A DNA stretch of 64,000 bases, from contig CAWUHX010000004.1 in NCBI GenBank assembly GCA_963922205.1, positions 372,001 through 436,000 of the forward strand. The letters are read 5' to 3'. Origin of the DNA: Romanomermis culicivorax. Lineage: Eukaryota; Nematoda; Enoplea; Mermithida; Mermithidae. Shown here piece after piece: positions 44,734-55,730 of the stretch; position 1 is the first letter of the stretch, and every line of letters starts with the position of its first letter. The notes below the pieces were generated by a model. That model had not been told where the DNA came from, did no database searches, and saw nothing but the letters and a program-made list of their open reading frames with translations. A program made the translations under genes and the position numbers.

Positions 44734-44787
44734 CTGAGGTGATGCCCAGCCATGGGGACGAGGACCCAGAGACACTTGCATGGCCAT
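44734..44787 (-). CDS. Inverted copy of the shared exon; possible first coding exon
   Basis: The minus strand begins ATG at 44787 and reads MAMQVSLGPRPHGWASPQ up to a CAG/GTGATG donor at 44733. The peptide matches MHVLLGPRPHGWVSQ from the exons at 41299 and 57689. The similarity continues patchily on both sides (ACGTAGTCTAAT before it, GTGATGGCGGAAGG after it). A TATAAAAT box lies 64 bp upstream (44851-44858 on the minus strand). Unlike the two plus-strand copies it has no splice acceptor. So here the exon may start a gene reading toward the RG-rich frame. Coding status is inferred from codon-position conservation only. Confidence 0.4.
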
Positions 44788-44859
44788 CTTCAATACTACC
44801 AATTAGACTACGTTTTTATTACGATAATAAATAAAACATGCATGTTCTACATTTTATAC

Positions 44860-47077
44860 ATACTCGTTCACCCTACTGTATCCTCGCGCGAACCTTTTCT
44901 TCCCGTCTCGACGTAGCCAATTGGCCAGCTGCGCGTATCAATAATTTTCAAAGGCCGGCGTTGACAGCTGTCCATTCAGCGCACCCTACAAAGCACAACG
45001 TTATAGCATACGAAGCCAATGTCTAGCCAATGCCTAGTTTCTTTCTAGCCAATTTCTAGTTTTGCAGGAATTACCTTCCGTACTGTATGTTATGTATATT
45101 TAACTACCATGTAAAGACTAGACAAAATAAAATCGAAAATCGTGCTAATTTTGGATTGAAACATTGTACCGTTATCAACGATATCGATTTCTCTATTTGA
45201 ATCAATCAAACACAAAAAGTAAGAATTTCAGTTTTAAATCTGAATCTGACTAAATTAGCGGACAATATCCAGAATTTCTTTTCACTCATCAATCATTGAC
45301 AGCCTAAAAAGTTTGCTGCAATGATACTGATACACTTTTCGAAGGGAAATCGTTCGTGAATGTGTAAAATCAAGGAAATTTAATGTTTGACCAGCCAAAA
45401 AATTTGTGCCAATTCGCACAAACGCTCAAAATTTTTTGTGCCATCCCAAATTTGTTTGTGCCAAAAACTATGTTTTGGCACAAAAAAACACTGGTGCACG
45501 GATATTTGTGCCAATGCAGCTTTTTTTGCACAGGCCAGGTTGCAATGCGCAACTTGGGGACAAATTTGGGTCGCTCACACTAAAATCAATAAATTTGCTT
45601 AAATTTATCAGAAAAATCATCACAAACTAATTTTCTTTTATTTAATCTGATCTGCGTCAGTACTCGATAGTCGGCATTTAAAACCAAATTTTATGAATTT
45701 TGGAGAGAAAATGAAAAGATTAATATGACTAGACTAGAGTGTGTTCAGCACATAGTGCCGAAATTTTTTTCAGAATTTCAATATTCTAGAATGCTAGAAA
45801 ATGAATCTTTTCACCTTTTATTTCCCAGAGGTTTTTTTTGCTCACAGTAACCAAATTTCAGGCTGTGCAACCAATTTTTTCTGCCAAGTTGCATCGTGCA
45901 ACTTGAGGCCTGACTGCTCTATAATTAGGTTATAGGCGTTTCTCTCTGGAAATGCATTTTTCCCGGCGCTTCGCGCCATGTTTCAATTGATATATTTTTT
46001 TTATATCATTCTATATATTATTATTATTCCATTCTATTATTATTCTTTATATATTATATTATTCTATTCTATTATATTCTATTGTATATGAGTTGTTTCT
46101 TAATTTTGAGCATGGATTCCTGTGACTAGTGAGTAGACATTTATTTTTTCTTTTAAAATTTTCCTTAAGCTTAAGCTTAGGGTACAGCGCTGTTGAGGCT
46201 CTTCCAAACGAAGTTGTTAGTTAAAATAGTGTCAAGAGTCTTGAAGGAATATTTTATGCAAATGAGTTTCTGAATGCCTTGAGTTCCTGGATTTTCAAAC
46301 TGATCTGGATGGCTGGCATTTTGAGGAATCCAAAAATGCCAGTTTGCGCCATAATTTGGAAGGAAACCGAACAGCTAAAAAATTCCCTTGTTTTAATTAT
46401 CAACATTTTATGGATAAATGTTTGATCCTCTATTGTTTTTAACGAATTTAATAAAAACTAAGATTTTTCTCTATAATTTTCCCAGAATTTTTTTGCCGTC
46501 TTCACAAAAATTTTGGATTTTGACTTTCATTTGATCAAAAAACTTTGAGTGTAAGACAACAATGCTAGAAATTTTTGCCGGTTGAAAGATCCAAATTCTT
46601 AGTCGCTTCCCTAGTTTTTTAATTTTACTTTGTCTGACTGAAAATTCATTAAATTCACTGAGAGATCAAATCCTCTGTCTGGCAAATAAAAGGTAGAAAG
46701 ATTCATTTTTTAGTGTTCCAGAATATTACAACTCAGAAAAAATTTTCGGTGCTATGCCCCAAACACATTACTCTAGTCTAATCATATCAATATTTCCATT
46801 TTCTCTCCAAAGCTCAAAAAATTGGGTTTTAAATGCCTACAATCGACGTGAGTCAAATGAAATACAAGTAAATTAGTTTGCGATGGTTTTTCCGCCAAAT
46901 TCAAGCAAATTTGTTGATTTTAGAATGAGCAGCCAAAAGTTAATCTGTGGAACCAAAATTTTTCCACGAGTTCCACATTGCTACTTGTCCTGTACAGCAA
47001 ACTTTACCGGCTGTCAAGACTGATGAGTGAAAAAAAATTCTGAGTATTCTCTCTTCATTCAGTCAGATTCGGATTTG
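44860..47077. repeat. Repeat mosaic without genes
   Basis: 45090-45360 repeats 12180-12420 and 8225-8370. 45366-45493 repeats 8452-8574, ending in the hAT-like terminus ...CACTG at 45489-45493. 45500-45950 and 46370-46900 are diverged copies of the 26-29 kb repeat. 45955-45975 is a GCGCTTCGCGCC palindrome, and 45990-46090 is an ATTCT/ATTATT low-complexity stretch. 47020-47070 is an inverted copy of 8230-8280. Short frames here derive from the GTGCC palindromes. Confidence 0.6.
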
Positions 47078-49390
47078 AAATGAAATGAAAAATATTTATT
47101 GCTGTTACAAAAACAAAACGAAAGAAAAATGCAAAGTGAAATACATAATATAAAGTCATATAAAGAATAAGATTAGTAAATCGACCGGCAAGAAAAGGAA
47201 AGATTTTAAGAAATAGATAAATCATGCAGCAATAGGGTGCAAAGGTTACTTGAAAAGTAACAACTTACATGCACACCCCAATTCGATTGTTAAAGTCTAG
47301 AAGTTTAATTTTTTCTTTGAAAGTGTGCAAACTGGGAGAATTAACGATATCAAAAGATAAAGAGTTCAAGACTTTAATATAATGGTTCAAAAAATCAAAC
47401 TGGCAAGCAGTAGTATGATGAACTGACTTTATTGTCAATCTTAGATCATAATCACAACGCGTATTGTTGTTATTTATACAGAAAAAGTCATCAGGATTTA
47501 GAGTTGTTTTTTTGTGGATTATGTTGTACATTGTACAGAGGGCAGATTCTAATTTACGAATATCAAGCTTGCATAGACCTAGCTTTGAAGTCTATCTTCA
47601 TAGGACAAACCAGATTTATGACCAAAAATCTTTCTGGTAAATCTATGTTGAACATTTTCGATGTAGTGTACATCTGCAAAAAAATGTGGATTCCATACTG
47701 AACTACAGTATTCTAATATTGAACGTACATAAGTAACGAAAGCCTTTGCTAGAATATTTTTCTCACAGGAGATGAAAGACTTGAAAATTAAGGCCCGTAT
47801 TCGCAATCACGTGTTAAGTCAACATGGTATTAGGACCTAACACCATGTTGGCTAACATGGTGATCGAGCTAACATCGTGTCAAGTATCACCTCGTATTCA
47901 CAATAGCGTGTTAAGTCCGTGTTAGCCAACACTGTGTTAACACCCTGTGACTTTTGTAACAGGGTGGCAGAATAAGCTCAAGCATGTTTTTTAATATGAA
48001 AAATGATTTAACAGGAAAGAAAATAACATTGTGGTCAATGTCAACAAGGTTTTCCAACAACACCAGCTTTTTTCAGTGTGTAATCTTTGAGTTTGAACAG
48101 TCATTTGATGAGCAGTTAATTTTCATGAATAAAACTTATGATTTTGTTTTAACCTGAAGTGCTGGAGGAATCGCATGATTTCGACCAGAAGTTTCTAATT
48201 GATCCTGGAGAAACGTAATCAAGTGTTGAGAACCATTTTTCGACAGTTTGTATCTTGATTAAAGGTAACGTCATCATAGCTCTCAAATGGATTGGCCCTA
48301 TCTTGAAAGTGACGAATATGATGTACCATTTCTTTAGTTTCATCAAGATGATCCAATGGTCAATAATATCCATGACAATTGAAAAAATTTACTAACAGAC
48401 TACTGCTAACACGCTGCTAAAACTGGTAGGGGGCAGGTTAGAATACCGTCTTAACTTTTCCATTTTTCGACCCTAACACGCAATTGTGAATACAGGGATA
48501 AAACTTAGCACCGTTTTACCACCGTGTTAGCCAAAATTTAACACTGTGTCAGCCTAATACACCACTAACACGCCATTGTGAATACGGGCCTAAAGTAGAC
48601 CTATTATAGGCATTTTTCACTATGCATCTATAGTGTTCTTTAAACTTCATATTAGGAGGTATAAGAATTCCCAAATCTTTAACATAAATTGCCTTTGATG
48701 GGAGATGTTTGTAACAAAAGTATATTGACACGATGGGTTTTTTGCACCCAAATACAAGACATAACTTTTTGTAATACATATAGATAATTGCCAGACTGTA
48801 GACGAATTTGAAAGAGTATCAAGGTCTTGTTGAAGAATCATAAAATTTGTTGAGACATTGAAAATTTTTAGATCATCTGCAAAAAGAAAAATTTCACTTT
48901 TGACATTGTCAATAATGTCATTTATGTACAAAAGAAACAAAACAAAAACAAACAAAGAAACAAAGACCTAATACACTACCTTGGGGCACACCATTAGACA
49001 CTTTGAGCTGAGATGATAGGGAGTTTCCAATTTTGACCCTTTGAAATCTATTCTCAAGAAAATTTGATATCCAGCCTAAGAGGGGACTAGAGAGACCATA
49101 TTTAGAAAGTTTGAGAAGGAGCTTAGAATGGGAAACTGAGTCAAAGCCTTGGCAAAGTCAATGCACACCATTTCTTAAGGAGTGTCCTTTGTCCAACTGA
49201 TATAGCCATGAGTTTTTACACTTGAGTAACTGTAGTTCACAGGATCTATGTTTTAGGAAACCAAACTGTTGATCTGCTAAAAGGTTATGCTGATGAAGGA
49301 AACTTAAAATTTTATTATTAATAATTTTTTCCATAATTTTGTATGGGACTGAACATAGGGAAACAGGACGATAATTTTTAACCAGGCTTC
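47078..49390 (-). mobile_element. LINE, 5'-truncated copy 2, jockey/CR1-like, interrupted by a Harbinger-like element
   Basis: The minus strand starts in the fingers region of RT (KNYRPVSLCSVPYKIMEKII). It continues with FGFLKHRS, DSVSHSKLLLKL, NGVPQGSVLG, YINDIIDNVKSEIFLFADDLK, KEHYRCIVKNAYNRST, LEYCSSVWNPHF, FTRKIFGHKSGLSYEDRL and a C-terminal segment to FKEKIKLLDFNNRIGVCM (stop near 47265). Frame changes and a small CAAA-rich insertion near 48940 make it non-functional. The 3' end is an AATAAATATTTTTCATTTCA tail typical of LINE ends. The 5' junction falls inside the F-box pseudogene near 49390. The Harbinger-like element occupies 47792-48590. Confidence 0.92.
47792..48590. mobile_element. 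PIF/Harbinger-like non-autonomous element with TAA target duplication
   Basis: The left end GGCCCGTATTCGCAAT and the right end ATTGTGAATACGGGCC are inverted repeats flanked by TAA (47789-47791, 48591-48593). LINE copy 1 has the uninterrupted site (GAAAATTAAAGTAGACC at 38928-38944). The ends are repeated in part inside the element (47893-47915, 48478-48500). A short frame around 48290-48365 (MDWPYLESDEYDV...) could be a trace of an element-encoded protein, but it is too short to assign. The 3-bp TAA duplication and GGCCCGTATTC ends fit PIF/Harbinger. Confidence 0.9.
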
Positions 49391-50009
49391 TTTAATTCAC
49401 TGATCTTCGGAACATAATCGGCGAAAGGATCGGGGCGAGAAAAGTAGGAGTATTTTAAATTCACCATTTTCGATAATTCCTTATAAATAAACGACTGTAC
49501 TTCATGTACCAAATTAAACCATGTTGTGAAAACTCCAATTTGATCGTAAAGAGAAAATTTGTCGAAAACAATGCGATAAAATGCCAAATTACCATGGGAT
49601 GGTTTCAGAGAAGGTTCTTTCAACAGGGGACTACGGGCTAATAGAAAGGCGACGAATTTTGCATGACTTTCGAAGCTTTTGCAGGAAACCTGAATATTCC
49701 GCAAAGAAAGGAAATGTAAATCTTTCATAATTGTGTGATAAGGTAAATCGTCATCAAGATCGGCGTCCATGCGACGGATGTCCAATGACAAATTTTTCAA
49801 TTTTGGCAACCTGATCAACTTTTCGATGAGTTCAAGATTATCATCTGATACGTTAAAAATATCCAAACCTTCTAAATTCAAATTTTTCATCCAGCAATGC
49901 ATACAATTGTTCATATTTTGGACTCAGGATTCTTCCATAAAATGTCCCCATGTCAAAATGGAAATGAGTCAAATTTCGACACAATGATAAGTCAATCCAA
50001 TAATCATAA
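49391..50009 (-). pseudogene. F-box/LRR family pseudogene cut by a MITE and a LINE
   Basis: The minus strand from 50009 reads YDYWIDLSLCRNLTHFHFD, a segment through LYALLDEK, a one-base frame change, then NLNLEGLDIFNVSDDNLELI, RLPKLKNLSLDIRRMDADLD, KFVAFLLARSPLLKE, NLAFYRIVFDKFSLYDQIGV, FIYKELSKMVNLKY and KISELKK. This is the second half of exon 1 of the family. The 5' half is replaced by MITE sequence at 50010 and the exon end by the 5' junction of the LINE at about 49390. It is closer to the 60.7-kb gene (ARSPLLKE, NLAFYRIVF) than to the 17.3-kb gene. Confidence 0.9.
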
Positions 50010-50105
50010 AATTTTTTCCAAACTGGTGGGTTGGGGGGGGGGGGGGTTGGATGAATTTGGGTACATGGTTGGCCAAGTTGGGGGTTCCCCCCCAGTACAG
50101 GTATG
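50010..50105 (+). mobile_element. MITE, CATACCTGTA-end family, truncated copy
   Basis: The right part of a MITE (TTTTTTCCAAACTGG, a G run, GGTTGGCCAAGTTGG, ending TACAGGTATG). The left half is missing, and the segment abuts the F-box pseudogene in mid-codon. Confidence 0.85.
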
Positions 50106-50824
50106 ATGAGCATTTATAACTGAAAAAGCTGACTTGGGGAAAAGGCCAGCAGAGAAAAAGCAATGACTGTTTTTTGCATCATGCCATACACGATTTTTTC
50201 AAAGAAATGTGTCGATTGCCAGAAACGCTCAAATTTTTTTGTGCCAAAACAAACACTACCCATATCCGACATCCTGGCTACTCTGGAAAAATAAAACAGC
50301 ATGTTATAAAATTTTATGGAATGTTACAGTTTGCATTGTGCAACTTCTTACAGTAAGTTCTGTCTTTCTATTTAACATAGCATAACAAGATGTGCTTAGC
50401 GATCAGTTATGTATAGTCCAAAATAAAATCTGGGAAGGACCAGTCCCTCCCTGTCATCTCCTCAGATAATGCCTGAGTCTCCTTTCTGGAGATGCATTTT
50501 TATGAATTAAAAAAACACCAAAAATTTTCTGGTGCTTTGCGCTAGATTTTATCCCATTTATGATTCTTGGTTATCATTTCTGTTGTGCATTTGGAAAATT
50601 TCGGCCTAGTCTATGCTTATAGCTTTCAAACATCAACATGTTATGGATGAATGTTGGACCTTCTGTAATTTTTTCATGCATTTGACAAAAACAGAGATTT
50701 TTCTTGATCATTTTTACAAAATCGTTTTCTGGCCCTGTAAAATTTTTGACTTCCATGAACATAACTTTTTTCATTTGAAAAACGATAAGACATGATCACT
50801 GTGAAAAAATGGTAGAGGTTTTTC
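50106..50824. repeat. Repeat fragments, no gene
   Basis: 50210-50260 contains part of the GTGCCAAAA family. 50420-50800 is the inverse of 28800-29040 and related sequence. A GCGCTAGATTTT-type motif lies near 50532. No frame is supported. Confidence 0.5.
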
Positions 50825-53800
50825 CAGGGTTTTTTTTGGTTTCTTTCGCGATAGTTCATTTGGCTCCTAGGGTCAAATTTTCATCGGTCCGCAGGAATTC
50901 GAACAAGCCAAAATTAAAAAGTTTGTAAATAAATGTGGCAGTAAAAAACATTATTTTTTCAATAAATTTACTGGAAAACACTCTTCGAAATCACAGTAGA
51001 AGCCCACATCACAGATCAATAATTTTTAATACATTCTCAATCACACACAGAATAATAAGGCTCACGAATGAGATCATTCAAATCAAGGATTAGGGATTTT
51101 TTGCACAAGCCAGATTGATCTGTTACTTGGGGAAAAATTTGGTTGCACAGATTTTTAGTTGCTCAATCTAAAATTGATTCCGCTCAATTTCATCAGAAAA
51201 ATGATTGAAAGATACTTCCCTTGTATTTCATTCACTTCGCGTCAGTTCCTGACTTTTAAAATTGAATTTCTTGAGTTTTGAGTGAGAAATCAAAAGTCTG
51301 CCTAAAGTAACTTGGTCGGTGCCCAGCGCCGAAAAATTTTGATGTGGTAAAATGCATTTTCTCAGCATATTCTACAGCAACTGACGATGACTGATCATGA
51401 TCATTTTTACCATTTGATTGGTGGAAGAGGTCAAACATTTTACATCCATTTGGGATCTTATATATCTAGAGTCAGTAATTTACCTATCGCAATTATTTAT
51501 CAAAAGTGATTGTTTTCAATATGATCTATAAAATAAAAAAGCGCGATAGGTATTTGACTTCTGACTTGATCTCTGGCGCTTAGCACTGAAAGAAAATTTT
51601 AGATTATAATATTCTATTGCGTTGAAAAATGCACACTTTTAATATTTTTTTCCTGCATGAAGGGTCAATTTTTTCAAAGAATTCAACGTGTTTTCTGTGG
51701 GGCAAATTAAAATTCATAAATTAGGCAAGCAACAATGGACCTGAATGGCTTCTTCAAATAGCAATAACCTCTGCTATTTCCCATGCTGATCCAAAGCTAT
51801 AATTTCAAAAGCGCTACAAAACGATTTTGTGAAAATTATCTAGAAAAATGCTTGGAAAATACATGGAAAAAACAATCTAAGGTCACACAATCATGAATAA
51901 CATGCTGGTTTCTGAAAGCTATAAGCATAAGCTACGATGACCTTTTCTGACCGCACAACATTGATTATTTTCAGTCAGATTAACTATAGCTGCAAGCTTT
52001 CATTTTGAACTCGGCCACACATTTTGTTTCGAGTGGAAAAAAAACCAGCCACTTCAATTCTAGGGAACTACTGCTCAGACGCCTGTATTGCACACTGTAG
52101 AGTACAAAATGCTTATACTGACTTAGCTATTCAGTAAAAAAATCATATATTCAAACAAAATTTAAAAAGTTATTTGTGGACCTTTATTTGGAACATTGCT
52201 GTGGATCTTTTTCTTCTTGTGCATAATACTTGCACTCGACATGCAGAATTCATAAATAAACATGACTATTTCGGAAAAATCTCCAGGTTTTGTGTATGGA
52301 TGTGTAGAAATATTACATAACTGCATACAACTTAATGGAATTATTTTTAAATCTCAGTCTTTTAAATTAAAAAAAAACAGTGAATTGGGGGCCAATTATC
52401 GGGGGAGAACTGGGGGGGGGGGGGCGAATTGTCCGTATCCCATAGTTCATACTGTACTCCTTCAATCTTATCAACCAGACAAAGAATAATTTCTATCATT
52501 GATATGATCAAAGAAGTACGGTATGAATGTATACTGGCGTAAATACTTGCAGACATCATGTTTGTTGATACTGCATAATAGTTTATTTGCACTATGATCC
52601 ATTGATTTAAGAATGATCAATGCAGTGCTCAGAATTTTGACAAATGTAACTTAGTCGAAATTAGCAAATCAACTTCAATGATCTTGGATTGATTGGAAAT
52701 ACTTATTATCAAGTCAGTAACATGGAAGAAAATAGAGCTAACGAGCATTCCATAATTTTAGGAAGAATTTAAACGAGGATTAATTCATCAAGGAGATTGC
52801 ACATGAATATTTCATAGTGTACTGAATGTGAACATGAATTCAAGATCAAATTACTACGAGTTCTTCAGTCTTACCATATTTTCCCTCACAAATTACTATT
52901 TTTATTTTGGTGCGATACAATTTCTCTCTCATGAAGAGAATTATTATTTTTACATGGAATGAAAAACAAACGATTACTGTACATCATGCACAAAAATTTA
53001 CTGAGCACTTTTATTCCCCGATTTTCGTAGAAAAGCATCAATTGCTTTGTGGAATGTTCTCCAAACGTCGGCATATTTTTCGTTTGTTAGGGGTGGAAAA
53101 CAAGTCATAACAGTTTCTTTAATATGCTGAATAGGCCGCGGTGACAATGGTTCTTTTCCTTGCACAACCCATTCGTTACTGTTCATTAATTCCTGAGGTG
53201 TATATAGCTTTTGTAACATTTTTGTACAAAATGAATGCTGTTTGTCTAATAAGTCCAATTTCCCTTCGAGAAAGGAAATTTTGGGTCATCATTGTTTGAG
53301 GTAAATGTAACAACGGCGAACAAAAGACGGTTGAAGCAGGTCGAGGTTGAGCTCGCTCTACCATTTCAGTAATTGGTGTATGAATGGGATAATAGTCATA
53401 TTCATTATGGTTAAAGTCGGCCAGAGCGTCGGTTAGAGAGTTAACTGCTATTGGCAGACTGTTGTGATTTTTGGGTGTTGTACAGAGCATTGCAAGCGTG
53501 TTTCTCCTCTCCATCACAATATTCAAAATTTTCATATTAATTTGAATCATTTCTCTACTAGGCTCGTTCAAAAGTTTAAAATTTTCAGACAAAGCTTTTG
53601 TATTTTCTGCAGATATTTTAGTGTACTCCAAAATTTCTTTCATGGTTTTTTTTTTATTTCAATCAGATTGGAATTTACTTGCTTCAATAAATCCTCTGAT
53701 ACCAATGCTGATTTCGAGGGAATGGAAGTCGAGTTTTCATTCAGACTTTTGTAGGCACTAAAGACTGATAAAGCCAGGTTTGAGTCATCACTGAGAGTTG

Positions 53801-54212
53801 ATGCTTGTGGGCTACCTGTAGAAGAAAGCTGATTTTAAATTAAGCCAGTAATGCTTCTTATGAATTGATAAATGATAAACAAATCCTGTTTTCTGGTTTC
53901 ATTTTTTTTTAATGCACAATTGCAGCAAGTCAAAAATTGTTGTTGCATGAGAATTTACATGAAAATTTATCAGTTTCACATGGAAATGGTAAACATTTTG
54001 AGAGAAATAATTGCACTGGAATCCCTATAACTTTCATGCTCTGCATGTATACATTTACCTATTCATTTAAAAGGTCAACACAAGGCCTAATGTACTATGC
54101 AAACTTCTGTTTTCTGCGTAAAATTTATGTCTAATCGAATTTTTTTCTGCAGATTTTAATTGGTTACCATAGCTAATGATTTGGTTGATGAGGTGCATTT
54201 TGATGGACAGTG
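50825..54212 (+). repeat. Segmental duplication, copy 2 (partner 32930-36715)
   Basis: Collinear with copy 1 over its whole length, except for the 480-bp segment found only in copy 1 and small indels. It ends at GATGAGGTGCATTTTGATGG, right where a hAT-like terminus begins (54217). It contains the better-preserved BEN-like pseudogene. Confidence 0.85.
52998..53815 (-). pseudogene. BEN-like gene, copy 2, frameshifted
   Basis: From an acceptor-like CTACAG at 53815 the minus strand encodes SPQASTLSDDSNLALSVFSA and a Ser-rich segment to DLLKQVNSNLIEI. A run of ten A (copy 1 has a different, in-frame version) shifts the frame just before MKEILEYTKISAENTKALSE, a coiled-coil-like helix. The frame 53643-53176 continues to IPQTMMTQNFL. 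The C-terminal domain is open in another frame (53258-52998): KLDLLDKQHSFCTKMLQKLY, TPQELMNSN, PRPIQHIKETVMTCFPPL, YADVWRTFHKAIDAFLRKSG, stop. The L.KLYTPQEL, I.HIKETV...FP and W...-AI..-FLR spacing resembles BEN domains. Both duplicate copies are broken but at different places, so their ancestor was intact when it duplicated. Confidence 0.55.
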
Positions 54213-54216
54213 TAAC

Positions 54217-54895
54217 CAGTGTTGCCAAGTCAGGGTTTTTTTTTCCAAATCTAGGGATTTTTCGAGGGCGTTTAGGTTTTTCAAGGGGTTGTTTGTTTCA
54301 GGGGTTTTTTATTTTTATTTTTGAGGTTTTGGGGGTTTTTCAAGGAATCGGCTTATTCGAATTTTGTGTGCTTGATGGAGAATTACTGTCTAAAAAACAA
54401 GAAAAAAAGTGTGATGCGATTGAAAAAAATGAAAACTGAAATGGATATTGATTGAAGAGTGTGCCCAGTTTGTGTAATTTACAACTGAATTAGCATGTTT
54501 CTGGCTTAATTACTGAATTTTGGCTTTTGGTGTAAAGCCTGTTTTTTCCAAAAAATTTTCCTAAAGTAATAATAAATTTGAGAGAATTTAGGATATAAAA
54601 GCACTGAAACACATTAAAATTTGATAAATCGTATTGGAGGTACATAAAAACATGTACTATTTTATTTCGTATTTTATATAATGCCACGAAGCAGCCAAAA
54701 GTAACTATTTTACCCGATTAAAGTGCATTCAAGTTTAAAATGCTACATCTAGGGGAAGTTAGATAGAAACTTTTTCCCGATATGGCTAATAGTGACAAAT
54801 ATTTTTCCTTTTTTTCCAAATTTTTTTCCCAAAATAAACGTAGTGGAGAAAAACCATGGCATTTTCATTGGAACCATTTGGGCTTGACAATACTG
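54217..54895. mobile_element. Possible hAT-like element, CAGTGTTGCCAAG end
   Basis: CAGTGTTGCCAAGTC (54217) and the inverse of GGCTTGACAATACTG (ending 54895) agree at 12 of 15 positions and have the hAT CAGTG/CAGTA start. The interior near the left end is rich in GGGTTTTTC repeats. No 8-bp duplication is present, so one flank may have been lost; the left junction is also the end of the segmental duplication. Confidence 0.4.
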
Positions 54896-55336
54896 CCTGT
54901 GGGAAATTGATAAATTTCCACCCTTATTAATTCCTTCGAATCGTTTTTAGAATATACCCTAGCCAAAAAATGTTTGAGAATTTGAGCGCTGGCTGTTCTT
55001 CCACCTCATTTCGTCAACTAACTGATTCAGAATTGTCAAACAAAGAACTGTGTTTCAAAGATTGTTAAAATTGTTCTTATCTTCTGTTTGCTGTTCATTC
55101 CATCAATAGTCTCATGAAAAATTTTTTGGAATGTTCTGCCTATTTGGTTTAGAATTCCAGGTGAAAACAGTATTTTTTGTGCCAAAACATGATTTTTGGC
55201 ACGCAAATAATTTGGAATGGCACACTAAATTTTGACTTTTGGTGCCAATTGGCATAAACATTTTGACTGATAAGGCTAATTTCATTAATTTTCAGTCGTT
55301 TAAGGGCTGAAAATGCAAAATTGTATTAGCCCCCAG
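54896..55336. repeat. Unique DNA and inverted GTGCC repeat
   Basis: 55165-55315 is an inverted copy of 8395-8574 (TTTTTTGTGCCAAAACATGA, then GCCAATTGGCA). Nothing else is seen. Confidence 0.55.
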
Positions 55337-55531
55337 TATACCTGACTGACCAGTTGGGGGAAGGATAAATCCAAAATTCTGGTGCGTCCTAACATTCCCA
55401 AATTTTCTTTGGACGTGAGGGGTTGAAAAATCCCAAAAGAGTCGAAAAAATTTCGAAAATTTTCCCAAAAGCCAGAATAAACCACCTGTTTCCTAATTTT
55501 TTTCCAAATTTTCCAAGCTTGGGTGGGGTTG
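55337..55531 (+). mobile_element. MITE, CATACCTGTA-end family, old copy interrupted by another MITE
   Basis: It begins TATACCTGACTGACCAG and follows the family interior (GGATAAATCCAAAATT, CCCAAAAGAGTCG, TTTTTTCCAAATTTT, GGGTGGGGTTG). It is interrupted at 55532 by a MITE in the opposite orientation. Its own right end was not found cleanly. Confidence 0.7.
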
Positions 55532-55730
55532 CATACCTGTCACTGGGCGAGAGGTCAGGGAACCCTCCCCAACTTGGGCAACCCTATACTTAACACCCAA
55601 ACTTGAGAAAATCATGAAAAAAGTGCCTTTCCTTAGCTTTTTTTGGGAAAATTTTCGACTTTTTTCAAACTATGTCCCCAAAATTTCGGGTTTAAACCAG
55701 CCTAACATGGTCGGACCTCCTACAGGTATG
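55532..55730 (-). mobile_element. MITE, CATACCTGTA-end family, nested inverse copy
   Basis: 199 bp from CATACCTGTC to TACAGGTATG. The flanks TGGGGTTG and GGGGGTTT match at six of eight positions, so the target duplication is decayed or fortuitous in G-rich sequence. The interior (CGACTTTTTTC, CCCAAAATTTCGG) is typical. Confidence 0.8.
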
